Below, one piece after another: positions 16,687 to 25,366 of a stretch of DNA of 49,655 nucleotides. The position numbers and the translations under genes are program-made. Location: assembly GCA_029238665.1 (NCBI GenBank), contig JAQWFQ010000034.1, forward strand, positions 1 to 49,655, read 5' to 3'. The notes beneath the pieces are model-generated. The model was not told the DNA's origin and made no database searches. It worked only from the letters and a program-made list of their open reading frames with translations. Within the stretch, counting starts at the first letter, position 1; every line of letters begins with the position of its first letter. Source of the stretch: Crocinitomicaceae bacterium. GTDB lineage: Bacteria; Bacteroidota; Bacteroidia; Flavobacteriales_D; Crocinitomicaceae.

Positions 16687-17934
16687 TTACCTTACTTTAA
16701 GCGTTACAATTGTTACTACTGCTAACAAGATTGCTACAATCCAAAACCGGGCAACAATTTTTGCTTCGTGAATTCCTTTTTTCTGATAGTGGTGATGAAT
16801 TGGTGCCATGAGGAAGATTCTCCTGCCTTCACCATAGCGTCTCTTGGTTAGTTTGAACCATCCAACCTGGATGATAACTGAGGCATTTTCAATAATAAAT
16901 ACACCGCATAAAATGGGAATCAATAATTCTTTTCGAATTGAAATTGCAAATACAGCTATGATTCCACCCAAGGCTAAACTTCCAGTATCTCCCATAAATA
17001 CTTGTGCAGGAAACGAATTGTACCACAAGAATCCAATGCAAGCCCCTACAAATGCTGCAATAAAAATCACGAGCTCTTCTGCAAGGGGGATGTACATTAC
17101 GTCGAGGTAGTCAGCGAATTTGACATTGGAGCTTACGTAGGCCAATACCGCCAGCGCAATACCAATAATTGCTGAGCTTCCTGTGGCGAGCCCATCAAGC
17201 CCATCGGTAAGGTTGGCACCATTTGAAATGAATACAACAATGAATATTACAATTGGAATGAATATTAACCAACCCCATGCTTTACCATTGTCTCCAAGCA
17301 GCCAGTTGTAGTTGAATTCATTGCCTTTCAAGAACGGAATAGTTGTTGTCATATCATCAGTTTTAATCCACTTTGAAGCATCTCCAGCTTCAAGGGCCAT
17401 GTGTCTATCTGTAACAAGTTCTTCGTCAGCACTTAATACATAATCTGCTGGAACTTTTTTGTGAACTTTGACATCATCACTGAAGTACAACATTGAGCCA
17501 ACAATAATCCCTACACCAACCTGTCCTATTACTTTAAATTTACCTGCTAATCCAGCTTTATTCTTCTTGAACACTTTAATGTAATCGTCGATAAACCCAA
17601 TCATTCCCAACCATACTGTAGAAATTAACATGGTGATGATGTAGATGTTATCTAATTTTGCAAACAACAATGTTGGAATAAGAATAGCAGCAAGAATGAT
17701 TAGCCCACCCATTGTAGGGGTTCCTGCTTTTGACAATTGTCCTTCTAGTCCTAAGTCACGAATAGACTCTCCAACTTGTTGTTTTTGAAGAAGTCCGATT
17801 AAACGTTTTCCAAAAACGATAGATACGACTAAAGATGTAATCAAAGCCATGGCAGCTCTGAATGAAATGTAGTTGAACAGTCCTGCTCCAGAAAAGTTCA
17901 TTGCCTCTAAATAATTGAATAGGTATGTTAGCAT
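16687..17934 (-). CDS. mraY: Phospho-MurNAc-pentapeptide translocase (lipid I synthesis)
   Basis: An integral membrane enzyme that transfers phospho-MurNAc-pentapeptide to undecaprenyl phosphate to make lipid I. The 415-residue protein has about ten membrane helices, GTPTMGGLI near 72, IDDYIKV near 117, the catalytic TDGLDGLA near 246, [19 protein letters not shown] near 307 and the HHHYQKKG signature near 376. An insertion of roughly 60 residues after residue 150 makes it longer than the E. coli enzyme (360), which is typical of Bacteroidota. ATG overlaps the murE stop (TAATG). Confidence 0.96.
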   Translation of the reverse strand: MLTYLFNYLEAMNFSGAGLFNYISFRAAMALITSLVVSIVFGKRLIGLLQKQQVGESIRDLGLEGQLSKAGTPTMGGLIILAAILIPTLLFAKLDNIYIITMLISTVWLGMIGFIDDYIKVFKKNKAGLAGKFKVIGQVGVGIIVGSMLYFSDDVKVHKKVPADYVLSADEELVTDRHMALEAGDASKWIKTDDMTTTIPFLKGNEFNYNWLLGDNGKAWGWLIFIPIVIFIVVFISNGANLTDGLDGLATGSSAIIGIALAVLAYVSSNVKFADYLDVMYIPLAEELVIFIAAFVGACIGFLWYNSFPAQVFMGDTGSLALGGIIAVFAISIRKELLIPILCGVFIIENASVIIQVGWFKLTKRRYGEGRRIFLMAPIHHHYQKKGIHEAKIVARFWIVAILLAVVTIVTLKVR

Positions 17935-19394
17935 TAGTTATTGAATTTGTTAAATAGTTCGAGTAATGTTGCCATGTCGTCAAAGTCGTGTTTCACCCCC
18001 TTAATGTCTTGGTATGTCTCATGTCCTTTTCCTGCAACTAAGATGATATCATCTTTTTTAGCCATGGAAATCACTGTTTTTATTGCTTGTGCTCTATCTA
18101 CGATAGAAAGTGTTTTTTTAAAATTGACAGCGTCCACACCCTCCATCATGTCTTCGATAATTGCCTCTGGTTCTTCAGATCTAGGATTGTCTGAGGTTAA
18201 AATGACCTTATCAGAAAGGTTGCACGCTATTTTTGCCATCTCAGGACGCTTCGTTTTATCTCGATCTCCTCCACACCCAACAATGGTATAAACCGTTTCG
18301 TTTTTTGTGCGAATGTTGTCTATTGTTTTTAGAACATTCTCTAGGGCATCTGGCGTGTGCGCATAGTCTACGATTGCAGTAATGCCTGAAACTGACCGGA
18401 TGTACTGAAACCTTCCAACAACGGATTCCAACTGGCTTAAAATTGTTAAAACCTCCGTTTCATCTTGGCCTAACTCTTGGCTAATACCGAATACAGCAAG
18501 TAGGTTGTAGGCATTGAAATCACCAATTAGCTTTGTCCAAAGTTCTTTGTTGTTGATGTTTAAAACAAGCCCTGAAAACTCATTCTCAAGCACCTTTGCA
18601 TGATAATCAGCCATCGTTTTTAGCGCATAGCTTCTTTTCTTCGCTGCTGTGTTTTGTAACATCACTTCACCGTTTTTATCATCACTATTTGTGAGGGCAA
18701 ATGCAGTTTTAGGCAGGTGGTCAAAGAATGCTTTTTTCACATGAATATATTCCTTGAAGGTCTTGTGGTAGTCGAGGTGGTCGTGTGTTATGTTGGTAAA
18801 AGCTCCTCCAGAAAAATGAAGCCCTCCAATTCTATCTTGATGAATAGCATGAGAACTAACTTCCATGAAACAGTGAGAACAACCTTCCTCTACCATTTCG
18901 CGTAACAATGCGTTTAATGATATTGGGTCAGGTGTAGTATGTGTTGATGGAATTTCACGGTCACAAACCTTATTAACAACCGTTGAAATTAATCCCGTTT
19001 GGAACCCCATTAACTGGTATAAGTTAAATAGCAGCGTAGCGATTGTAGTTTTACCATTTGTACCTGTAATTCCAACTAGTTTTAATTCTTTTGAAGGCTC
19101 ACCGTAAAAATTACTTGCTGATAACGCAAGTGCTTTTTTAGTGTCTTCTACTTGAATAATCGTTACACCTTCAATGGCGTCAACGTCTTTGTGTACAATT
19201 ATAGCCTTGCACCCCGATGCAATTACTTGTTGTATGTAGTTGTGACCATCATTTGAAACACCTTCAATAGCAAAAAACAAGGCCTCAGGTGTCACTGTTC
19301 TTGAGTCAAACGTCAATTGATCTACAACAGCGCCCATTTCTCCACTAACACGTACAATGTTAACGCCGTATAATATGTCTTTTAATGCGTGCAT
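17934..19394 (-). CDS. murE: UDP-MurNAc-tripeptide synthetase, meso-diaminopimelate type
   Basis: Adds the third stem-peptide residue to UDP-MurNAc-L-Ala-D-Glu. The protein (486 residues from this start) has QLTFDSRTV near 29, the P-loop [15 protein letters not shown] near 107, [10 protein letters not shown] near 204, and the specificity motif DNPR within [13 protein letters not shown] near 403, which in this family marks meso-diaminopimelate as substrate. The frame is open to TTG at 19415. The ATG at 19394 is preferred because it lies one base after the ftsI stop (TAATATG) and starts at the family's usual N-terminus. murF is not found beside it. Confidence 0.95.
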   Translation of the reverse strand: MHALKDILYGVNIVRVSGEMGAVVDQLTFDSRTVTPEALFFAIEGVSNDGHNYIQQVIASGCKAIIVHKDVDAIEGVTIIQVEDTKKALALSASNFYGEPSKELKLVGITGTNGKTTIATLLFNLYQLMGFQTGLISTVVNKVCDREIPSTHTTPDPISLNALLREMVEEGCSHCFMEVSSHAIHQDRIGGLHFSGGAFTNITHDHLDYHKTFKEYIHVKKAFFDHLPKTAFALTNSDDKNGEVMLQNTAAKKRSYALKTMADYHAKVLENEFSGLVLNINNKELWTKLIGDFNAYNLLAVFGISQELGQDETEVLTILSQLESVVGRFQYIRSVSGITAIVDYAHTPDALENVLKTIDNIRTKNETVYTIVGCGGDRDKTKRPEMAKIACNLSDKVILTSDNPRSEEPEAIIEDMMEGVDAVNFKKTLSIVDRAQAIKTVISMAKKDDIILVAGKGHETYQDIKGVKHDFDDMATLLELFNKFNN

Positions 19395-19395
19395 A

Positions 19396-21507
19396 TTAGT
19401 CAAGTATAAGTTCAATTAGAACGCCATGCTGTATAGCGGTTCTAGGGGTTATTGATTGGTGTTTTACTGATCCGTAACCTTTAACTGTTACGGACAATCC
19501 TTCATTCTCAAGTAAGAAAACAGCATCTTTAGCTGTCATTCCTATTACATTTGGAACTGTGCCTTTAACGACCTTTCTAGTAGAAATAGCTACACGATCA
19601 CCTGCGCTATGTGTATTTATCCATGGGCTACCTTCCGTAGCGTTAAACGGGATGTTTAATGCGCGATAGCTCGAGAGTAAATCATATCGATTTCCATCTT
19701 TAGAAATTGGGAGTGCAGTGCTCTGAATTGATTTTGAGTTGACTGGATCGTGGTATTTAAAACTCGAAGCATAGACTTTGTTTGCAATTGCTGTAAACAC
19801 GGTTCCTGATACTTTAGCTCCATAAATATCTTTTGATGGGGCAGATATCACAACAATGCAAGAATATATTGGGTCTTGTGCAGGAAAGTACCCAGCAAAT
19901 GACGCTTGGTATTTCTTTTCTCCTGTTGATCCGTAGGTTAAATCGTCATTTAAAACGACAGCTGTTCCTGTTTTACCAGCAATATCAAAGAAGGCCGATT
20001 TTAAAGCTGACCCTGTACCTTGTTTCACAACGCCTTCTAGGCATGATTGAACGTCTGTCAGTGTACTTTCAGAACAAATTTTTTGTTTAAGTACTTCTGG
20101 AGGGCAAGACTTAATGATGTCATTCCCTCTCCTTATTTCCTGAATGAACTGTGGTTTAACCAAAGTTCCATTGTTTGCAACAGCATTGTATAGCGCTAAT
20201 GTTTGAAGTGGTGTTTGCAGAAACTCATACCCAATTGCCATCCAAGGTAATGATGTTCCGTGCCAGTGTTTAGATCCTGGTTCATAAAGTGTAGGATTTG
20301 GTTCTCCTGCAAGGTCAATTCCAAGGGAGTCACCAATACCAAATCCTTTTAAACGATCAATGAATTTGTGAGGCTCATCTTTGTAGGCATCATTTACCAT
20401 TTGAGAAAAAACATTTGACGATTTTTCAAAGGCTTCTTTAACAGTGATTATGCCATAACCTCTTCCGTAGTTGGAGTCTTTCAGTTTACGGTCGTAGAAT
20501 TTATAAACTCCAGCTGCGTTTACTTTGTCTGTTAGTGTTAGCTTTCCGTCTTCCAACAAGGCCATTAAAGATGCAAGCTTAAACGTTGATCCCGGAACCT
20601 CTTTTGTTCCAATGGCTTGGTTGTATGCTTCGTTGTAGTTCCCGTTCTTATCACGGCGAAGGTTTACAATAGCTTTAATGAATCCTGTTTTAACATCCAT
20701 TACAATTACACAGCCATTTTTGGCGTCTTGATTTTTTAATTGACGAAGTAATTCTGTGTGCGCAACTTCTTGAATTTCTTTGTTTATGGAAGTTACTACG
20801 TTTGCACCCTCAACAGCTTCGCGTGTAATTGGCCCAATTTTTTTCCAGCCTGTAGATATTTTTTGTTCAATTTGCTCACCTGCAACCCCTTTTAGGTACT
20901 CATTGTAAGCGCCTTCTATCCCAACTAAGAGTGTGTCCTTTTCTCCCTCACGAACATAGCCTAGCGTTCGTTTCATTAATTCTCCGTGTGGACGCTTGCG
21001 AATAATTGTCTCTTGATTGTCGATCAGTCCCCCTTTTAATTGTCCGAGTTTAAAAATTGGCATTTCTTTCAATTTTTTACGCTCTTCGTTTGTAGCTTTC
21101 TTTTTAATTAAAAGGTAGCGTGAATTACGTTTCCTTCCCTTACGAATCATTAGTTCGTATTCTTTTGCACTTTTATTAGGGTATAAATCTGTAAGCGCAG
21201 TACACAGTTCACCAATCTGTTCGTTGAAGATTTTTTCTTTAATGACAGTTGGGTCCATGTGAATGTCAAAAAAGGAAATAGAGGTTACCAACGGAGTGTA
21301 GTTTGCATCTAGAATTTGTCCTCTTCGTGGGCTTCTTTTAACGGTACGGGTAGGCATTTTTACATTCCCATCGGTGGAAGACATAAAGACAGGCTGCCCT
21401 CCTTCAAATTGAATACTGATTGTTTTAATTAACACAATTAGCATCAATACAACAAACCCGAAATAAATCAGGTAAGCTCTCCAGAATATGTCTTTTTTAG
21501 CGTTCAA
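19396..21507 (-). CDS. ftsI: Division transpeptidase FtsI (PBP3) with PASTA domain
   Basis: A class B penicillin-binding protein that cross-links septal peptidoglycan, partner of FtsW. The 703-residue protein has an N-terminal membrane helix (about 10-28), a PBP dimerisation domain from RSPRRGQILDANYTPL, and the transpeptidase domain. That domain carries STFK (catalytic Ser in EVPGSTFKLASL near 304), SSN (KSSNVFSQM near 362) and KTG (AGKTGTAVV near 517). One PASTA domain lies at the C-terminus (TVPNVIGMTAKDAVFLLENE), as in Gram-positive SpoVD and other Bacteroidota FtsI. The start is TTG at 21507, overlapping ftsL by 11 bases. There is no ATG before the membrane helix. Confidence 0.95.
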   Translation of the reverse strand: MNAKKDIFWRAYLIYFGFVVLMLIVLIKTISIQFEGGQPVFMSSTDGNVKMPTRTVKRSPRRGQILDANYTPLVTSISFFDIHMDPTVIKEKIFNEQIGELCTALTDLYPNKSAKEYELMIRKGRKRNSRYLLIKKKATNEERKKLKEMPIFKLGQLKGGLIDNQETIIRKRPHGELMKRTLGYVREGEKDTLLVGIEGAYNEYLKGVAGEQIEQKISTGWKKIGPITREAVEGANVVTSINKEIQEVAHTELLRQLKNQDAKNGCVIVMDVKTGFIKAIVNLRRDKNGNYNEAYNQAIGTKEVPGSTFKLASLMALLEDGKLTLTDKVNAAGVYKFYDRKLKDSNYGRGYGIITVKEAFEKSSNVFSQMVNDAYKDEPHKFIDRLKGFGIGDSLGIDLAGEPNPTLYEPGSKHWHGTSLPWMAIGYEFLQTPLQTLALYNAVANNGTLVKPQFIQEIRRGNDIIKSCPPEVLKQKICSESTLTDVQSCLEGVVKQGTGSALKSAFFDIAGKTGTAVVLNDDLTYGSTGEKKYQASFAGYFPAQDPIYSCIVVISAPSKDIYGAKVSGTVFTAIANKVYASSFKYHDPVNSKSIQSTALPISKDGNRYDLLSSYRALNIPFNATEGSPWINTHSAGDRVAISTRKVVKGTVPNVIGMTAKDAVFLLENEGLSVTVKGYGSVKHQSITPRTAIQHGVLIELILD

Positions 21508-21934
21508 TGGCTGTATTTTCTTTTGTTATCTTAATAACCTTTGTTGGGTTAATCGTCTCTTTTAATCCGGTGTGCTCAAGCTTTTCAACCAATTCTGACC
21601 TGCGGGTTCTTTCTTCCAGTGTGGCTTTTGCTTCAAAGTAATCTGAAGTCAGCTCATTTACTTTTTTTTGCGTATTCAAAACGTCTTTAGATAAGTGCTT
21701 TCCGTAGTAACCTTTGCCAACCACAACAAGCAGTAAGAGCATGATGAAAAAAATAAAGCTCAAATTCTTAATCATGAACTCTTTTGTTAGGAAGTCGCCA
21801 TTCAATATTTGAACAAACGAACTTGTTTTTATTTTTTTTGCTGCAGCCGATTTTGAACGCTTCTTTGCGCGTTTCGCTTGCTCAGCTGCTGCTTTTTTTT
21901 CGAGCTGCTCTTTTGTTAGAAAATCATTTTCCAT
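21497..21934 (-). CDS. ftsL: FtsL-like small bitopic division protein
   Basis: A 145-residue protein with a basic, Ala/Lys-rich cytoplasmic N-terminus, one membrane helix near 56-73 (LSFIFFIMLLLLVVVGKG), and a short coiled-coil-prone periplasmic part with a leucine-type heptad (VNELTSDYFEAKATLEERTRRSELVEKLEHTG). FtsL sequences are barely conserved, so the call rests on topology, size and position between rsmH and ftsI. It overlaps both neighbours by 11 bases. Confidence 0.8.
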   Translation of the reverse strand: MENDFLTKEQLEKKAAAEQAKRAKKRSKSAAAKKIKTSSFVQILNGDFLTKEFMIKNLSFIFFIMLLLLVVVGKGYYGKHLSKDVLNTQKKVNELTSDYFEAKATLEERTRRSELVEKLEHTGLKETINPTKVIKITKENTAIER

Positions 21935-22841
21935 CGCGTTCGGCTATTCTTAGTTTTGCACTTCGGGCTCTATTGTTTCGCTCTAATTCTTCTTCACTTG
22001 CTGTGATAGGATGCCTCACAATTTCTGTAAACGGTTTTAAGACATTTCCGAAAAAATCCTTTTCAATTTTACCCGAAAGCGATCCGCGTTTCATGTAGTT
22101 TTTAACCAGTCGATCTTCTAGGGAGTGATAAGACATCACAACGAGCCTCCCGCCTGGCTTCATCACGTCTTCACACTGAAGCAAAAAGTCCTCAAGCACT
22201 TTCATTTCGTCGTTAGCTTCTATTCGAATTGCCTGAAAAACTTGCGCGAAGTATCTGTGTTCTTTATGTTTTGGCGCGCAGCGTTCTATAGCCTGAAGAA
22301 GCTCTCCGGTTGTTTTTATTCGTTTAGAACAACGTGCTGATTCTATGGTGTTCACGAGTTTCCGAGCGTTGGATATTTCACCATAACTTCTGAAAATTCG
22401 AAGCAGTTCTTCTTCAGTATATTCGTTTATGATTTCTTCTGCAGACAGCTCCCCATTCTGATTCATTCTCATGTCCAACAAGGCTTCTCCTCGAATAGAA
22501 AACCCTCGTTCTTGTTCGTCAAACTGATGAGATGAAACGCCTAGGTCGGCAAGAATACCGTCCACTTTTTTTATTCCAAGTAGTCTTAAATGATTACTGA
22601 TGTATGCAAAGTTGGCTGCAACAAACTTAAAGTTTGGAGCTTCCCATGCGTTTTTTTTAGCATCTTGATCCTGATCAAAGGCGATTAGCATACCTTCAGG
22701 CGCTAGCTTCTCGAAAATAGCACGGGAGTGACTTCCACCACCAAAAGTAACATCAACATAAACGCCAGAAGGATTAATGTTTAGAGCATCAATACATTCA
22801 GGCAGCATTACCGGTACATGATATGATTCATTATTCGCCAT
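21924..22841 (-). CDS. rsmH: 16S rRNA (cytosine-1402 N4) methyltransferase
   Basis: An AdoMet-dependent methyltransferase that modifies C1402 in the decoding centre of 16S rRNA. The 305-residue protein has HVPVMLPECIDAL at the N-terminus, the AdoMet-binding VDVTFGGGSHSRAIFEKL near 29, and DGILADLGVSSHQFD near 95. These are followed by RGFSIRGEALLDMRM, FRSYGEISNARKL and the C-terminal VVMSYHSLEDRLVKNYMK. The second gene of the dcw operon, overlapping mraZ and ftsL by 11 bases each. Confidence 0.97.
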   Translation of the reverse strand: MANNESYHVPVMLPECIDALNINPSGVYVDVTFGGGSHSRAIFEKLAPEGMLIAFDQDQDAKKNAWEAPNFKFVAANFAYISNHLRLLGIKKVDGILADLGVSSHQFDEQERGFSIRGEALLDMRMNQNGELSAEEIINEYTEEELLRIFRSYGEISNARKLVNTIESARCSKRIKTTGELLQAIERCAPKHKEHRYFAQVFQAIRIEANDEMKVLEDFLLQCEDVMKPGGRLVVMSYHSLEDRLVKNYMKRGSLSGKIEKDFFGNVLKPFTEIVRHPITASEEELERNNRARSAKLRIAERDGK

Positions 22842-23289
22842 TGTCCAAGTCTCCCATTACTTCATCTGCCAAATCAGCAAAATCTGTCATGGAGCCTTCG
22901 ATCATTTCGAAGTACTTCGACTTGTCCCAAATCTCTATCCTGTCGTTGTATGCGATAAGCATCGCTTCTTGACTTAAGCCTACGCGCTCCATATGTGCAG
23001 TGGGAACTAAAACACGACCAGCCTTATCCAGGCTAATCAGTTTGGCTCCTTGATGGAATAAGCGGTAAAACATTCTGTTTTTTGGCTTGAATAGATTCAT
23101 CTTAGAAAGTTTCTTGCTCACTTTCTCCCATTCATTAAGCGGAAAAAGTGTTAGACAATCTTCGAATCCTTTGTTCAACATGAAATCTCGTTGAGCTGCA
23201 GGAGGAAGCTGCTTCCGTAAACCGGAAGGCAACATGAAACGCCCTTTAGCGTCCATTTTAACCTCAAATTCTCCTACTAACCCTGCCAT
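22831..23289 (-). CDS. mraZ: Transcriptional regulator MraZ
   Basis: The 152-residue protein contains two SpoVT/AbrB-like repeats, EVKMDAKGRFMLPSGLR near 8 and LISLDKAGRVLVPTAHM near 83. MraZ forms a ring and binds direct repeats of a TGGG-type box ahead of its own gene, repressing the dcw operon in the species studied. It is the first gene of the operon. Candidate boxes with the expected 10-bp period are present upstream (23321-23340 and 23441-23461). Confidence 0.95.
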   Translation of the reverse strand: MAGLVGEFEVKMDAKGRFMLPSGLRKQLPPAAQRDFMLNKGFEDCLTLFPLNEWEKVSKKLSKMNLFKPKNRMFYRLFHQGAKLISLDKAGRVLVPTAHMERVGLSQEAMLIAYNDRIEIWDKSKYFEMIEGSMTDFADLADEVMGDLDNGE

Positions 23290-23320
23290 GACAATTAATT
23301 AATGAAGTAAAAATACTCGA

Positions 23321-23340
23321 TTTCTACCACTTTTTACCAC
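23321..23340 (-). promoter_or_regulatory. Candidate MraZ operator, proximal pair
   Basis: On the minus strand two GTGGTARAAA units follow each other exactly (complement of 23331-23340, then 23321-23330), giving TGGTA-5 bases-TGGTA, 32 to 51 bases before the mraZ ATG. MraZ operators in other bacteria are direct repeats of TGGGN separated by five bases, so the spacing and most bases fit. The binding itself is inferred. Confidence 0.55.
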
Positions 23341-23440
23341 CTGATTTCACATTGTTGATAATTATGAACGCAAGTTATGAAAAAAGGTTACAAATAAAAA
23401 ATTATATTCCTCAATATATAAGGGGTTTAAGGTGTTTTTT

Positions 23441-23461
23441 AAGAAGTGGGAAGAAGTGGTA
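23441..23461 (+). promoter_or_regulatory. Candidate MraZ operator, distal pair
   Basis: Tandem AAGAAGTGGG and AAGAAGTGGT give TGGGA (23447-23451), a five-base spacer and TGGTA (23457-23461). It is oriented opposite to the proximal pair and lies about 90 bases before the EamA-type gene. It could help loop the mraZ region or regulate the divergent gene. Confidence 0.5.
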
Positions 23462-23512
23462 GATGTGAAACAGTATGTTGAAAACTATTCAGGTTATTAA
23501 CATTTATGATTG

Positions 23513-23545
23513 TTGAATAGCATTGTGTTTTTTCCCGTACTTTTG
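23513..23545 (+). promoter_or_regulatory. Bacteroidota-type promoter of the EamA transporter gene
   Basis: The -7 box TACTTTTG (23538-23545) fits TAnnTTTG exactly, and a TTG at 23513-23515 lies 22 bases before it, at the edge of the usual spacing. Transcription would begin only a few bases from the ATG at 23550, giving a very short or absent leader. Confidence 0.5.
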
Positions 23546-23549
23546 TGGA

Positions 23550-24476
23550 ATGAAAAGTGAAACGAAAGGCTGGATGCTTTTAGCTGTGTTGGCCTGTATC
23601 TGGGGTAGCTCCTTTATTTTGATGAAAAAAGGAATGTTCACCGCTTCTGGTGAGGTGATTTTTTCGGATGTTCAAGTTGCTTCATTGCGAATGTTGTTTG
23701 CTTCGATAGCATTGCTTCCAATGGCGATTCGAGCTTTTAGGCGGATTAAATCTTTTCGAGACTTAATTCTTTTGGTAATTGTTGGTTTTTTCGGGAACTA
23801 TTTCCCGGCGTATTTATTTACGTATGCGGAGCTAGGTCTATCTTCTAGCTATACGGGAATGCTGAACAGTTGTACCCCAATTTTCGCATTGTTAATTGGC
23901 TTTGTTATTTTTAAGGATCGCTTGACAAGAATTCAATTGCTGGGCGTTCTTATAGGGACCATTGGTATTGTGCTTTTGTCAATTGCTGGCCAGGATTTGG
24001 AGCTTAGTGGTGATTGGCGACATGTTTTTGCTGTCGTCCTTGCTTCTATGTGTTATGGGATTAGCTTGAATACAATTAAATACACCCTTCAAGGATATAC
24101 AAGCATTGACATCACATCTATGGCATTTTTCACAGTGCTTTTACCAAGTGTGGTTGTAACATTTACCTCTGGAACTTTAGAGACTATTCAAATCAATGAT
24201 TTTGCTGTTTCTGGATTAATATACATTCTAGTATTAAGTCTTGTTGGAACTGCGTTTGCAGTAATCTTATTTAACCAACTTATAGCAAGCTCTTCGGTTT
24301 TGTTTGCGAGTAGTGTAACGTATTTAATACCAATTGTGGCTGTAATTATAGGTGTTTCTGTTGGAGAAAAAATCGGTATATATCAATTGCTGTCTATGGT
24401 TATAGTGCTTTTGGGTGTTTTTATTGCCAATTATCTTCCTAAATTAAATTGGTATAAGAGTAGGTATAACGGGTAA
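23550..24476 (+). CDS. EamA/DMT-superfamily transporter
   Basis: About 308 residues with ten hydrophobic helices arranged as two EamA halves. The first half has the conserved start LLAVLACIWGSSFILMKKG and the second begins near LASMCYGISLNTIKYTLQGY. Drug/metabolite transporters of this type export amino acids or other small metabolites across the inner membrane, but the substrate cannot be told from sequence. The frame is open to 23523 (MCFFPYFCG...). The ATG at 23550 is preferred because it starts directly before the first helix and just after a -7 box. Confidence 0.85.
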   Translation: MKSETKGWMLLAVLACIWGSSFILMKKGMFTASGEVIFSDVQVASLRMLFASIALLPMAIRAFRRIKSFRDLILLVIVGFFGNYFPAYLFTYAELGLSSSYTGMLNSCTPIFALLIGFVIFKDRLTRIQLLGVLIGTIGIVLLSIAGQDLELSGDWRHVFAVVLASMCYGISLNTIKYTLQGYTSIDITSMAFFTVLLPSVVVTFTSGTLETIQINDFAVSGLIYILVLSLVGTAFAVILFNQLIASSSVLFASSVTYLIPIVAVIIGVSVGEKIGIYQLLSMVIVLLGVFIANYLPKLNWYKSRYNG

Positions 24477-24578
24477 CTTTAGGTCTTTTTGTGATGAAAA
24501 ACGAAGGTGTTTTCATGGGCGACTTTAAGAGAGAAGCCCGTATAATGTATCAAAAGGGAATAAAAACGATGTTAACAC

Positions 24579-24608
24579 TTGTTTGTTCAGAAATAAGGTG
24601 TACCTTTG
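24579..24608 (+). promoter_or_regulatory. Promoter of rplU-rpmA
   Basis: TTG at 24579-24581 and TACCTTTG at 24601-24608 are 19 bases apart, an exact match to the Bacteroidota TTG/TAnnTTTG promoter. It lies 32 bases before the rplU start codon, leaving a short leader. A weak hairpin at 24494-24516 further upstream has no following T run. Confidence 0.7.
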
Positions 24609-24640
24609 TCTTCCAATTTTTAACAAATAAATAATTAGCT

Positions 24641-24952
24641 ATGTACGCAATAGTAGAGATAGCAGGGCAGCAGTTTAAAGTGCAAAAAGACCAAAAGATC
24701 TTTGTACACCGTTTAGATGCTGAAGCAGGTAAGAAAGTAAATTTCGATAAAGTGCTTCTAGTTGAGAACGATGGAAAAGTATCATTAGGCGCCCCGGCTA
24801 TAAAAGGTGCTAAAGTTTCAGCAAAAGTTGAAGAGCACGTGAAAGGTGATAAAGTAATCGTTTTTAGAAAAAAGCGAAGAAAAGGTTACAAGAAAAAGAA
24901 CGGACATCGTCAGAGCTTTACAGCAATTACGATTACAGATATTAAAGGTTAA
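24641..24952 (+). CDS. rplU: 50S ribosomal protein L21
   Basis: A 103-residue ribosomal protein that binds 23S rRNA. It matches L21 end to end: [25 protein letters not shown] at the N-terminus and [23 protein letters not shown] towards the C-terminus, the latter being the basic rRNA-binding segment. It stands first in the usual rplU-rpmA pair, 43 bases before rpmA, behind a strong Bacteroidota promoter. Confidence 0.97.
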   Translation: MYAIVEIAGQQFKVQKDQKIFVHRLDAEAGKKVNFDKVLLVENDGKVSLGAPAIKGAKVSAKVEEHVKGDKVIVFRKKRRKGYKKKNGHRQSFTAITITDIKG

Positions 24953-24995
24953 GAATTTCTTCCAATTTTAATATTGGAACATAAAATTAAAGACA

Positions 24996-25265
24996 ATGGC
25001 ACATAAGAAAGGAGCTGGTAGTTCGAAAAATGGTCGTGAATCAGAAAGTAAGCGATTAGGAGTTAAGATATTTGGTGGGCAAGCAGCAATAGCTGGTAAC
25101 ATTATCATCCGTCAAAGAGGTACTCAACATCATCCAGGAACAAACGTAGGTATTGGTAAAGATCATACTTTGTTTGCTTTAACTGACGGTGTAGTAGAAT
25201 TCCGTAAAAAGAAAAACAATCGTTCATTTGTATCCGTAGTTCCTTTTGAAACTGCAGAGGCTTAA
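24996..25265 (+). CDS. rpmA: 50S ribosomal protein L27
   Basis: An 89-residue ribosomal protein whose N-terminal tail reaches the peptidyl-transferase centre. It starts directly with [20 protein letters not shown], with no Firmicutes-type cleavable extension, and contains [19 protein letters not shown] and [13 protein letters not shown]. It is co-transcribed with rplU and followed by a clear terminator. Confidence 0.97.
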   Translation: MAHKKGAGSSKNGRESESKRLGVKIFGGQAAIAGNIIIRQRGTQHHPGTNVGIGKDHTLFALTDGVVEFRKKKNNRSFVSVVPFETAEA

Positions 25266-25286
25266 TTGAATGTCAATACATTTTTG

Positions 25287-25317
25287 AAAGGCGAGCAGTA
25301 ATGTTCGCCTTTTTTTG
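25287..25317 (+). terminator. Intrinsic terminator of rplU-rpmA
   Basis: AAAGGCGA (25287-25294) pairs perfectly with TCGCCTTT (25305-25312) around a ten-base loop, and the T run extends to 25316. It lies 22 bases after the rpmA stop. Confidence 0.85.
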
Positions 25318-25366
25318 GTTTAATCTTTATCAAATAATTAAATTTACAGTCTAAACTATTGAAGAA

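Noticed and set aside
24494-24516. Attenuator or ribosomal-protein leader before rplU
   Set aside because: The hairpin is AT-rich, has no T run, and lies upstream of the well-matched rplU promoter, so it would not be in the transcript.
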